From: Archangium sp.
GTDB lineage: Bacteria; Myxococcota; Myxococcia; Myxococcales; Myxococcaceae
Length of the DNA: 14,825 nucleotides
Direction: 5' to 3'
Assembly: GCA_016793585.1 (NCBI GenBank)
Contig: JAEUJR010000519.1
Location: forward strand, 1 to 14,825
This document shows, one piece after another, positions 1 through 6,724 of this stretch; positions within the stretch are counted from its first letter, which is position 1; every line of letters starts with the position of its first letter. The notes beneath the pieces are model-generated. The model was not told the DNA's origin, did not search any database, and saw nothing but the letters and a program-made list of their open reading frames with translations. Both the position numbers and the translations under genes were made by a program.

Positions 1-42
1 GTCGAGGGCGACCCGGCTGTTCTTTCGCTTGTTGTTGCTCAT
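1..42 (-). CDS. Start of a probable PilZ-domain protein (partial, runs off the left edge)
   Basis: Only the first 14 codons are in the window, read on the minus strand from an ATG at 42-40: MSNNKRKNSRVALD. A GGAG Shine-Dalgarno sequence (complement of 48-51) lies five bases upstream, which supports a real start. Residues 6-10 (RKNSR) match the RxxxR motif with which PilZ domains begin their c-di-GMP binding site, and a basic start followed by R-V-x-L-D is common in short myxobacterial PilZ proteins. The family call is an inference from these few residues; the second PilZ motif (D/NxSxxG) would lie outside the window. It is probably a separate transcription unit, because a candidate terminator lies between it and the M16 pair upstream. 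A diguanylate cyclase is encoded about 12 kb away in the same window. Confidence 0.55.
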   Translation of the reverse strand, partial: MSNNKRKNSRVALD

Positions 43-121
43 GCACGCTCCGTTTGAGGTGACAGCTGCTGCACTGCTGCAGCGAGCTGTTGCGAAGCGT
101 ACGGACCTGATCAGCGTCGTC

Positions 122-141
122 AAAAAAGTCGTCGGAACGAC
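122..141 (-). terminator. Candidate Rho-independent terminator after the M16 protease pair
   Basis: Read on the minus strand, a perfect 5-bp stem (GTCGT / ACGAC, plus-strand 128-132 and 137-141) closes a four-base loop and is followed directly by six T residues (complement of 122-127). It sits about 50 bases past the stop codon of the inactive M16 gene and before the start of the PilZ-like gene. The stem is short but the U-tract is uninterrupted, which is rare in such GC-rich DNA. Confidence 0.55.
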
Positions 142-192
142 GGAGAACTTGCGTTGCTGCTGATCGCGCTGATCACAAGACCCCGCCGATGA

Positions 193-1677
193 TCAGCGGA
201 ACGAGTCGACGTCTTCGACGACGGTGACTGGGCCGAAGCGCGAGAGATCGCCCAGGACGTCTCTGGGGCCCACGATGACGATCTGCAAGGCGTCTTGCTT
301 CGTGAGCTTCGCGGTGGCGGCGTTCACCTGCGCTGGCGTGACCTGCGAGATGCGGTCGCGATACCGATCGAGGTAGTCGTCGTCGTAGCCGAAGAACTCG
401 CTGAGGGCGCGCTCCCAGGCGATTCGCGAGACGGAGTCGAAGCGGAACGCGAAGGTGTTGAGCGCCATGTCGGTCGCGGTCGCGAGCTCGGCCTGCGTGA
501 GCGAATCGGCGCGGCCTGTCCTGGTCAGCACCTCGAGCGCGACCTCGAGCGCCTGCACGGCCTGCTGGGGCCGTGTGTCGAAGCTGGCCGTGAACTGCCC
601 GAAGGTGGGGCCGCCGCCGACGCTCGAGGAGGCCGAGTAGGCAAGGCCGCGCTCGTCACGAATCTCGCGGTACAGCCGACCGACTCCGAAGCTGCCCAGC
701 GCCGTGTTCACCAGACGCATCGGGTACTCGTCGGGCGACCGCCGGGTCCACCCTGCTCCGCCGATGCGCACCTTCACCTGGGCGACCGCGCGGGGAACGA
801 GGATCACCCGACGCCCAGGAGGACCTGCGGTCGGGAAGCTGCGTGCCGGCGGCGCCGCCCCCTTCCAGGCAGCGAACGAGCGCTCGACGAGCGTCTTCAC
901 CGCAGCCCGATCGAAGTCTCCGGTGATCACGAGGCGCGCGGCTCTGGGAGTCCATTTCGCGTGGTGCTTCTTGACGTCGTCGACGGTGATGGCCTTGACG
1001 GTCGCCTCCGACGACTCGCGCCCCAGCAGCGAGTCGGTGCCATAGAGCGCCTTGCTCAACGCACGCGCGGCGAGGCCGTCGGGCCGATCGTTGCGCCGCT
1101 TGATCGACTCGAGCACGCGCGACTTCGTCACCTCGAAGCGGGTGGCGTCGAAGCGGGGCCGCTGGAGCACGTCTGCGAACACGGGGAAGAGCGCCGCGAG
1201 GTCCTGACTGCGTACCGAGAGGCTGACCTGCGAGTACTCGTCGGCAGCGCCCCCGTTGAGGTCGGCCGCGTGGAACTCGAGCAGCTCGTCGAGCTGCTCT
1301 GGCGTTCGGCTGCCTGCGCCCCCAGCGGTCACCAGCTCGGCGGTGATGCCCGAGACACCGAGACGATCGGCCGGTTCGTCGACCGCCCCGACGGGAATCA
1401 GCGTTCGCACCAGCACCAGCGGCGAGGTGTGATCCTCCATCAGGTACACGACGAGCCCGTTGGGCAGCTCGTAGCGCTCGGGCCGCGTCACCTTCACCTC
1501 GAGCGGCGCGACGGTGAGGGCCTTCGGGTCGACGTCGAGGGCGGCCGGCAGCTCGGCGAGCACGCGCTTCTGGGGAACGGCCTCGAGACCTGGGTTCGGC
1601 CGTGTGACGACGGGCTCGGTCGCGACCGGCGTCGTGGCGCAGCCAAGCATCAACATCAGCGGGAGCAGGCGCTTCAT
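193..1677 (-). CDS. M16 (insulinase-like) family lipoprotein, catalytically inactive subunit
   Basis: This 494-residue protein is the partner half of an M16 metallopeptidase pair. A basic start, a hydrophobic run and Cys13 after M-L-G suggest a type II signal peptide, so it is probably a lipoprotein; Ala at +2 would favour the outer membrane. The M16 fold is visible from about residue 65 (LPNGLVVYLMED). Where active members have HxxEH, this protein has GITAE (110-114), so all three motif residues are replaced and zinc catalysis is not expected. The C-terminal half keeps the substrate-binding type of motif seen in M16B proteins (GRLYREIRDERGLAYS, 333-348). This fits the known arrangement in which the dead subunit binds substrate and the active one cuts. 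It follows the active subunit with a 4-base ATGA overlap and has a strong AAGGAGGTG Shine-Dalgarno sequence (complement of 1682-1690). Family call firm; substrate unknown. Confidence 0.9.
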   Translation of the reverse strand: MKRLLPLMLMLGCATTPVATEPVVTRPNPGLEAVPQKRVLAELPAALDVDPKALTVAPLEVKVTRPERYELPNGLVVYLMEDHTSPLVLVRTLIPVGAVDEPADRLGVSGITAELVTAGGAGSRTPEQLDELLEFHAADLNGGAADEYSQVSLSVRSQDLAALFPVFADVLQRPRFDATRFEVTKSRVLESIKRRNDRPDGLAARALSKALYGTDSLLGRESSEATVKAITVDDVKKHHAKWTPRAARLVITGDFDRAAVKTLVERSFAAWKGAAPPARSFPTAGPPGRRVILVPRAVAQVKVRIGGAGWTRRSPDEYPMRLVNTALGSFGVGRLYREIRDERGLAYSASSSVGGGPTFGQFTASFDTRPQQAVQALEVALEVLTRTGRADSLTQAELATATDMALNTFAFRFDSVSRIAWERALSEFFGYDDDYLDRYRDRISQVTPAQVNAATAKLTKQDALQIVIVGPRDVLGDLSRFGPVTVVEDVDSFR

Positions 1678-3149
1678 CGCCCACCTCCTTCTCTGCCAAG
1701 CGTGACGACGACGCTCTTCTTCTGATCGAAGTACTGGCTCGCCACGCGCTGGACGTCAGCGGGCGTGATGGCAGCGAGCTCGTCGGGCAATCGCACGGCG
1801 TAGCGCCAGTCGTCGAAGAGCGTCTGGTATCGGCTCAGCGCGCTCGCGAGGCCGGCGTTCGAGTCGATGGAACGCGCGAAGTCGGCCGTGAGCCGGTTGC
1901 GCACCTTCTCGAGCTCTTCGGCAGTCGGCGGCGTGGTCTTCAGCTTCTCGAGCTCTTCCCAGACCGCGCGCTCGACGTCTTCGTTCTTCACGCCGTTCAT
2001 GGGGACGACGGAGACGATGAAGAGGTTCTCGGCCCGTACGCCAGGAGCCGAGAACACCCCCACGCCCTGGGCGAGCCGGTCCTTGAACACGAGGCGTTGT
2101 TGCAGCCGGCCCGTTCTGCCTTCGCTCAGCAGCACCTCGAGCACGTCGAAGACGAAGTCGTCTTTCGAGGGCGGCGGCGGCCGGCGCACCGCGATCGCCA
2201 GGCGCGGGTTTGCGTCGAAGGTGACGTGTGCGCGGCGCTGGGCCCGGAGCGGTGGATCGGTGAACACCGGTTCGGCTGGGCGCGGCCTCGCGGACACGGC
2301 GCCGAACGTGCGCTCGAGGAGCGGCTTGAGCTGCGCGGTATCGAAGTCTCCGACGAGACACCCGACTGCGTTCGCTGGCGCGTAGAACCGGCGGTGAAAG
2401 TCGAGCGCCTTGCCGAGCGTCATGGCCGCGAGGTCTTTCTGGTAGCCGACGGTCGACCAGCGGTACGGGTTCGAGCCGAACGCGAGCTGGTTGAGCTCCT
2501 CGAAGAGGACACCGCCCGGGTTGGTCTCGATGGAGCGCAACCGCTCTTCCTGAACGACGTCGCGCTCGGTGTAGAAGTCGCGCAGCACGGGGGCCGCGAG
2601 CCGCTGCGCCTCGACGGTGGCCCAGAGCTCGAGCCGGTTCTTCGGGAGGCTCACGAAGTAGCTGGTGAGATCCTTGTCCGTCGTGGCGTTGAGGCCGACG
2701 CCGCCGTTGACCTGGTAGAGCTGGGCGAGCGCGTTCTCGTCAGTGAGCGCCTTGTGTCGTGTCGACAGCGCCTCGAGCTCGCGCTTGAGCGCGACGCCTT
2801 GGGCCGAGGCCGCCGTGCCCGCCCGCTCGAGCTTCGCGAGCGCGTCACCGACCCGTTCGATCTCGAGCAGCAGCGCCTGCTCCTGGGGCCAGTCCTTCGT
2901 TCCGAGGCGCGGTGTGCCCTTGAAGGCCATGTGCTCGAAGAGGTGCGCGAGTCCGGTGAAGCCCTGCTCCTCGTCGATGCCGCCGACACGCAGCCGGACG
3001 AAGCCGGTGAAGACCGGGGCGTCGTGCCGCTCGACCAGCAGAAACACCATGCCGTTCGAGAGCCTGAGTTCGGTGACGCGGGACTCGAGCCCGGGCGCGG
3101 CGCTGACGGAGAACGCAGCGAGGGCGACGGTGGCGAAGAGCAGACGCAT
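1674..3149 (-). CDS. M16 (insulinase-like) family zinc protease, active subunit
   Basis: This 491-residue protein has an N-terminal signal peptide (MRLLFATVALAAFSVSAAPG) and no lipobox, so it is probably periplasmic. The inverted zinc motif HLFEH is intact at residues 69-73, and the third ligand is expected at Glu201/202 in the ERDVVQEE segment. About 60 mostly helical, charged residues (roughly 82-145) lie between the HxxEH region and the rest of the domain, which makes the spacing to the third ligand longer than the roughly 76 residues of mitochondrial processing peptidase-like members. Substrates in this family are usually peptides or unfolded segments. The ATG has an AGGAGG sequence at five-base spacing (complement of 3155-3160). 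The inactive M16 partner follows with an ATGA overlap, so the two are very likely co-translated and form a heterodimer or a closed clam-like complex. Confidence 0.92.
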   Translation of the reverse strand: MRLLFATVALAAFSVSAAPGLESRVTELRLSNGMVFLLVERHDAPVFTGFVRLRVGGIDEEQGFTGLAHLFEHMAFKGTPRLGTKDWPQEQALLLEIERVGDALAKLERAGTAASAQGVALKRELEALSTRHKALTDENALAQLYQVNGGVGLNATTDKDLTSYFVSLPKNRLELWATVEAQRLAAPVLRDFYTERDVVQEERLRSIETNPGGVLFEELNQLAFGSNPYRWSTVGYQKDLAAMTLGKALDFHRRFYAPANAVGCLVGDFDTAQLKPLLERTFGAVSARPRPAEPVFTDPPLRAQRRAHVTFDANPRLAIAVRRPPPPSKDDFVFDVLEVLLSEGRTGRLQQRLVFKDRLAQGVGVFSAPGVRAENLFIVSVVPMNGVKNEDVERAVWEELEKLKTTPPTAEELEKVRNRLTADFARSIDSNAGLASALSRYQTLFDDWRYAVRLPDELAAITPADVQRVASQYFDQKKSVVVTLGREGGGR

Positions 3150-3374
3150 ACGCGCCTCCTACTCCACCTCGTTGGGGGCTTCTGCCCAGTCGTTCGGTCG
3201 AGGTCCCGCAGTCGGGTCGCGACACATGAGGCTTCATCTCGATCGACATCAACCGCCGCGCCGGACAGACCCACTCCGAGTGCGCTCATCGTGACAGCGC
3301 ACAGCGCGCGTCGTCGAAGCCCCATGCAGTCCACGATCCCGGTCGCTCCAACACACCGCGACTCGGCGAGTGGT
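3150..3374. other. Intergenic region between the M3-like and M16 protease genes (225 bases)
   Basis: This is the longest stretch without a gene. It holds the Shine-Dalgarno sequence of the active M16 gene and one perfect 7-bp inverted repeat at 3280-3302. I see no U-tract terminator for the gene upstream and no convincing -35/-10 pair. The open frames that cross it lack codon-usage support and are continuations of shadow frames. Confidence 0.6.
3280..3302. repeat. Perfect inverted repeat upstream of the M16 operon
   Basis: GTGCGCT (3280-3286) and AGCGCAC (3296-3302) are perfect complements separated by nine bases. The repeat lies about 130-150 bases upstream of the active M16 start. It could be a protein-binding site or an RNA hairpin. 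The lack of a following T-tract on either strand argues against an intrinsic terminator. Confidence 0.45.
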
Positions 3375-5453
3375 TCAGCGTTTCGGAGCTGGCGCTTTCT
3401 CTGGAGCCTTTTCAGGCGCGGGCGCAGCCAGTGCCGCCTCGGTTGCCCGCAGCAGCGGCTCGGCGCTCACCGGCCCGCCTGCGGCGCCCGTCATCCACAC
3501 ATCGGGAGCGACGGCGCCCTGCTTCGACATGCGCTCGATCTCGGTGCCGACCACGCCCTTCCTGTTCACCTGCTCCTCGATCTGGAACGCGATGAGGTGA
3601 CCGAGCGGGTAATTGAAGAGGTACAGCGGGTAGCTGATCATGTGGGAGTAGATACCGAGCAGCGGCGTGTCTTTTCCACCCAACACGGGGGCGTAGTACT
3701 GGTTCCAGATGCGCTTCGAGATCGCGACGGTCGCTTCTCGCAGCTCGGCTGGCTTCGCGGTCGGGTGCTCGTACATCCAGTGCCAGACCTCGAGATCGAC
3801 CAGGGCGACGCCGGCGATCTCCCAGGTGGACCAGAAGTCGTTGAGCACGCGCAGGCGCTCCTGCTCGGCCGACGGTTTGCCCAGCCCGAGCAGCTCGAGA
3901 TCGCGCGCCTGGAAGACGAACGCGATGGCCTCGGTGAAGGCGGTGTTGGGCACGCCCGCGAGCAATGTGTGATCGACGTCGTAGAGCGAGAACACCTGCT
4001 CGACGTTGTGCCCGAGCTCGTGCACCGCGATGTTGTAGCCCTTGTAGTTCATGCCCTCCTTCTCCACGCGGGTGCGCAGGCGCGGGAAGTCACCTCGCCG
4101 CGCTGACTGCATCGCGTGGCCGGCGCCGCGCGATGGGTCGACCTTGATGCGCTCCGAGAGGAACTTCGCGCGCTCAGCGGGGAAGCCGAGCGCCGTGAGA
4201 ATACGGGGAATGTCCTTCGCGAAGGCGTCGGCGGTCGGGTAGCGGGCGCGCGTCTTCGCGTCGAGCTCGGCCTCGGGCACCGAGCCACGCGGAAGGAAAC
4301 CGTTGAACCAGAGATCTGTCGGCTCGAGCGGCCGCCCCACCCGCTTCTGAATCTCAGCCGCCACCTTCGCCACCTGGGGCGACTGCAGCACCGCCTCGAG
4401 CAGCTGCTTCACCCTCGCCTCGGGCATCTCGGCGCCCAGCGCGAAGGCGCGATCGATGGCCGTCGGTGCCACGGGAGAGAACGGGTCGGCCTTCTTCTGC
4501 GAGACGTAGTTCGCCCACAGACGCTGGTAGCGAACGTCGGCCTCGGGAGTGGTTGCGGCGGTGGTGGTGCGCTTCGGAGCATCGGCCTCGATGGTGTCTG
4601 CAGGCGCGGCCACGACCGTGTTGGTGAACGGGTTCCAGTCGAGGTTCGGGTTGTCGATCACGGCCGCGGGAATGCTCTGCGTGACGATGCGCTCCATCAC
4701 CTTGATGATGGCGCGCTGGCGCGGGAGCCCCTTCGGGTCGGCGTACTGTGCCTTCAGCTCGTCGCGCAGGTTCCAGTGGGTGATGAGCCGCTTCCCCTTC
4801 GGGAAGAGCCGCTCGCCTGTCTCCGACAGCACGTGGTGCATCCACACGTTGTATTCGGCGATGTAGAGGTCGGCGGCGGCCTGGGCGGCGGTGACGCCCT
4901 GCTGCACGTCGGCCGGCACGCGGCGGGAGTAGCGGCCCGTGAGGCGCGCTTCGGCCCACTGCCGACGGCTCCAGGTCGGGCCCTTCGCGAGGCGCTCGTC
5001 GAGGGTGGTGAGCGGGAAGTTCAGCAGCGCGACGAAGGCGAGCTTCGAGCTGAAGAAGTCGTCGGTGAGGTGGGCCGAGGGGTCCCACGCGGCGAAGAGC
5101 GGGTCGATCTTCTCGAGCGGCCCGAGGTCGAGCTCGGTGGGCCGACGCAGCTCGCGGCCAATCTCGAGCATGTGCCCATCGACCTGCTCCAGGTTCTGCT
5201 CGAAGCGGTTGAAGAGGGCGTCGAGGCGTGCCGGGTCGGCGACGAACTGCTCGTTGACGAAGGCGGCGAGATCGCCGTCGTCCTTCTTCCAGAGGGAGGA
5301 GACCTGTCGCACGCCCTGCTCGATTCGGGCGCGGTGGGCTTCACCATGCGTGGCGATCAGCTTCGCTTCGAGGGCAGCGGTGTCGATCTTCACGGGAGCT
5401 TTCGCAGGAGCACCGGCGGTGACGGCGGCGGCGAGGACCAGGAGCAGGGACAT
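3375..5453 (-). CDS. Exported zinc metallopeptidase, M3 (oligopeptidase F/thimet)-like
   Basis: The protein is 692 residues from the ATG at 5453, or 704 from an upstream TTG at 5489. Numbering from the TTG, HELGH at 490-494 is a gluzincin zinc motif and Glu520 (in TAFTEAIAF), 26 residues later, is the likely third ligand; this spacing is close to that of M3 peptidases. A C-terminal segment rich in Tyr and Gly (about 613-636, SYPLYLFNYPLGHLIAF) resembles the M3 substrate-contacting loop. The start has a hydrophobic signal-peptide-like run ending near AGA, so the protein is probably periplasmic. The tail is rich in Ala, Pro and Lys. The ATG start is preferred because GAGGG lies eight bases upstream; the TTG start would give a more basic signal peptide but has a weaker ribosome site. 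It lies directly upstream of the M16 pair. Peptidase class is confident; M32 or an unnamed related family is possible. Confidence 0.8.
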   Translation of the reverse strand: MSLLLVLAAAVTAGAPAKAPVKIDTAALEAKLIATHGEAHRARIEQGVRQVSSLWKKDDGDLAAFVNEQFVADPARLDALFNRFEQNLEQVDGHMLEIGRELRRPTELDLGPLEKIDPLFAAWDPSAHLTDDFFSSKLAFVALLNFPLTTLDERLAKGPTWSRRQWAEARLTGRYSRRVPADVQQGVTAAQAAADLYIAEYNVWMHHVLSETGERLFPKGKRLITHWNLRDELKAQYADPKGLPRQRAIIKVMERIVTQSIPAAVIDNPNLDWNPFTNTVVAAPADTIEADAPKRTTTAATTPEADVRYQRLWANYVSQKKADPFSPVAPTAIDRAFALGAEMPEARVKQLLEAVLQSPQVAKVAAEIQKRVGRPLEPTDLWFNGFLPRGSVPEAELDAKTRARYPTADAFAKDIPRILTALGFPAERAKFLSERIKVDPSRGAGHAMQSARRGDFPRLRTRVEKEGMNYKGYNIAVHELGHNVEQVFSLYDVDHTLLAGVPNTAFTEAIAFVFQARDLELLGLGKPSAEQERLRVLNDFWSTWEIAGVALVDLEVWHWMYEHPTAKPAELREATVAISKRIWNQYYAPVLGGKDTPLLGIYSHMISYPLYLFNYPLGHLIAFQIEEQVNRKGVVGTEIERMSKQGAVAPDVWMTGAAGGPVSAEPLLRATEAALAAPAPEKAPEKAPAPKR

Positions 5454-5461
5454 GACGCGCA

Positions 5462-5478
5462 CCCTCGTGAAGTGAGGG
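5462..5478 (-). promoter_or_regulatory. Possible Shine-Dalgarno-masking hairpin before the M3-like peptidase
   Basis: On the minus strand CCCTC (complement of 5474-5478) can pair with GAGGG (complement of 5462-5466) across a seven-base loop. The GAGGG arm is the best Shine-Dalgarno match for the ATG at 5453. The pairing would hide the ribosome site, but the stem is only five base pairs. Confidence 0.3.
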
Positions 5479-5536
5479 CTCGCTTTCAAGGAAGAACTCG
5501 CCGGAGTGGTGCTCGTGGTTCCAGGAAAACGTCGGC

Positions 5537-5552
5537 GCCTCGTGCTCGAGGC
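5537..5552 (-). terminator. Weak candidate terminator hairpin after the M23 peptidase gene
   Basis: GCCTCG (5537-5542) and CGAGGC (5547-5552) are a perfect 6-bp inverted repeat with a four-base loop. On the minus strand, the direction of the M23 gene, it lies about 80 bases past the stop and is followed seven bases later by TTTT. The gap before the T-run makes it weaker than a standard intrinsic terminator. Confidence 0.3.
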
Positions 5553-5620
5553 TGCTCTGGGTAGACCACGCCTTCGCTCGTCGCAGGGCTCGAACGTGAC
5601 GGGAGCTGAAGGCGCGACCT

Positions 5621-5637
5621 CTGAGGCTCGCCCTCAG
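5621..5637. repeat. Inverted repeat over the stop codon of the M23 gene
   Basis: CTGAGG (5621-5626) and CCTCAG (5632-5637) are perfect 6-bp arms around a five-base loop, and the second arm includes the stop codon of the M23 gene. No T-tract follows. It may stabilise the 3' end of the message, or be chance. Confidence 0.35.
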
Positions 5638-6545
5638 TCGTCGAGAATGAACTTGCGCGGGTTCTGCGCGATGCCGTTCACGCGCACTTCGTAGTGCAGG
5701 TGAGGCCCGGTCGAACGGCCCGTGTTGCCCATGGCGGCGATCAGATCGCCGCGCTTCACGTGCTCGCCCGCCTTCACCTTGATCGAGGCGAGGTGGCCGA
5801 AACGCGTCTTGATGCCGTAGCCGTGATCGATCACCACCACGTTTCCGTAGCCGCCTTCGAGACCGGCAAACACCACCGTACCGTCGGAGGGAGCGATGAT
5901 CTCCTTGCCGTGCGGACCGGCGATGTCCATGCCGGCGTGCATGACTCGCTCGCTGGTATAGGGGTCGACGCGCGACCCGAAGTCGCTGGTCACCCAACCA
6001 CGGGTGGGCCACACGGAGGGCACGGAAGCCAGCAACGACTTCTGACCCGAGAAGTAGGCCTGCAGCTCCTGAAGGCTCTGCTCCTGCCGGGTCGCCTCGG
6101 CCGACAACTTGTCCAGCTTCGCCGCCAGCGCCGCGGGTGACTCCTGGCCAGGAGTGCGCACGAACTGGTTGTCAGCACTGCCAGCCGTCGGGAGCGGCTC
6201 GGTCGGCCCCATCGCGAGGTTGCGCTGCGGATCGGAGAGGAGCGTGATGGCCCGCAGCTTCTGATCGAAGCGCTCGACGCGATCGAGCGTTCCCTGAACG
6301 TGCGCGAGCTGCTCGCGAATGACCGAGATCTCACTCTTCAGCTTCAGGTTCTCGTCGCGAAGGCCCGGGTTCTCGTGAGCCTCGGTGACGACCGTGGCGT
6401 AATGAACGACCAGCACCGCGCCCACCACCATCAGCAACGACAGGGCGACGACGGCCTGAATGACCCATGCGCGCCGAAGGCGGAACCGCCGCACCTCGGA
6501 CTGCCGGTCGGGAACGACGATGAGGGTAAAGCTCTCGTTGGCCAA
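5634..6545 (-). CDS. Membrane-anchored M23 (LytM-type) peptidase with coiled coil
   Basis: The protein is 303 residues from the preferred start. A basic segment (VRRFRLRR) precedes one membrane helix (about VIQAVVALSLLMVVGAVLVV), so the rest should lie in the periplasm. A coiled coil rich in Leu, Glu and Lys follows, then a linker, then a C-terminal M23 domain. The catalytic motifs are intact: H-A-G-M-D (HxxxD), GHL, and HLHYEV. It therefore probably cuts peptide cross-bridges of peptidoglycan, or activates a lytic enzyme if used as a scaffold. The frame extends to a TTG at 6611, but the TTG at 6545 has GAGGG seven bases upstream and gives MANESFTLIVVPDRQSEVRRF, the kind of N-terminus I recall for related myxobacterial M23 proteins. 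Its neighbours are a PP2C phosphatase upstream and the M3-like peptidase downstream. A homologue of the polar M23 proteins is possible, but I cannot assign a specific cellular role. Confidence 0.88.
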   Translation of the reverse strand: MANESFTLIVVPDRQSEVRRFRLRRAWVIQAVVALSLLMVVGAVLVVHYATVVTEAHENPGLRDENLKLKSEISVIREQLAHVQGTLDRVERFDQKLRAITLLSDPQRNLAMGPTEPLPTAGSADNQFVRTPGQESPAALAAKLDKLSAEATRQEQSLQELQAYFSGQKSLLASVPSVWPTRGWVTSDFGSRVDPYTSERVMHAGMDIAGPHGKEIIAPSDGTVVFAGLEGGYGNVVVIDHGYGIKTRFGHLASIKVKAGEHVKRGDLIAAMGNTGRSTGPHLHYEVRVNGIAQNPRKFILDD

Positions 6546-6724
6546 CGCTCGGCCCTCAGCAAGGAAGTGAAAACGGCGCGGCACCTTCTCCGAAGCCACC
6601 GTCCAGTGCAACAGGAATTCGACTCCCGTTGATCAGGACAGCTTGTGGCGGATCAGGGGGCCAAGCCATTTCCCGCTCCTCGATTCACCAGCAGCGGAGG
6701 AATGCAGGCTCGGCGGAGTTCGGA
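6546..6724. other. Intergenic region between the PP2C and M23 genes, with GATCAGG copies
   Basis: The gap is about 180 bases if the M23 start is at 6545. GATCAGG occurs at 6631-6637 and 6651-6657, exactly 20 bases apart, and a third copy at 6723-6729 includes the PP2C stop codon. I see no clear promoter or terminator. The repeats might form an operator, but the motif is short. Confidence 0.35.
6553..6557 (-). promoter_or_regulatory. Shine-Dalgarno sequence that decides the M23 start
   Basis: GAGGG (complement of 6553-6557) lies seven bases upstream of a TTG at 6545-6543. No comparable site lies at good spacing before the upstream TTG at 6611 or the in-frame GTG codons, so initiation at 6545 is the best reading. 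Confidence 0.5.

Noticed and set aside
61..95. CTGCTGCA-like repeats near the left end
   Set aside because: They are short, imperfect GCTGC runs common in GC-rich DNA, and I found no defined repeat unit or attachment site.
295..1725. 476-codon plus-strand frame antisense to the inactive M16 gene
   Set aside because: No motif, low-complexity charged composition and full overlap with a well-supported M16 gene.
3361..3371. Palindrome ACTCG-G-CGAGT just past the stop of the M3-like gene
   Set aside because: With a one-base centre it cannot form a useful hairpin and no T-tract follows, so I do not call it a terminator.
2097..4106. 669-codon open frame on the plus strand, antisense to the M16 and M3-like genes
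   Set aside because: It spans an intergenic gap and two real genes, and its translation is rich in Arg, Glu, Val and Leu with no domain. It is a GC-bias shadow.
4116..5564. 482-codon plus-strand frame antisense to the M3-like peptidase gene
   Set aside because: Composition is typical of a reverse-strand shadow and the opposite strand has a clear HExxH protein with a signal peptide.
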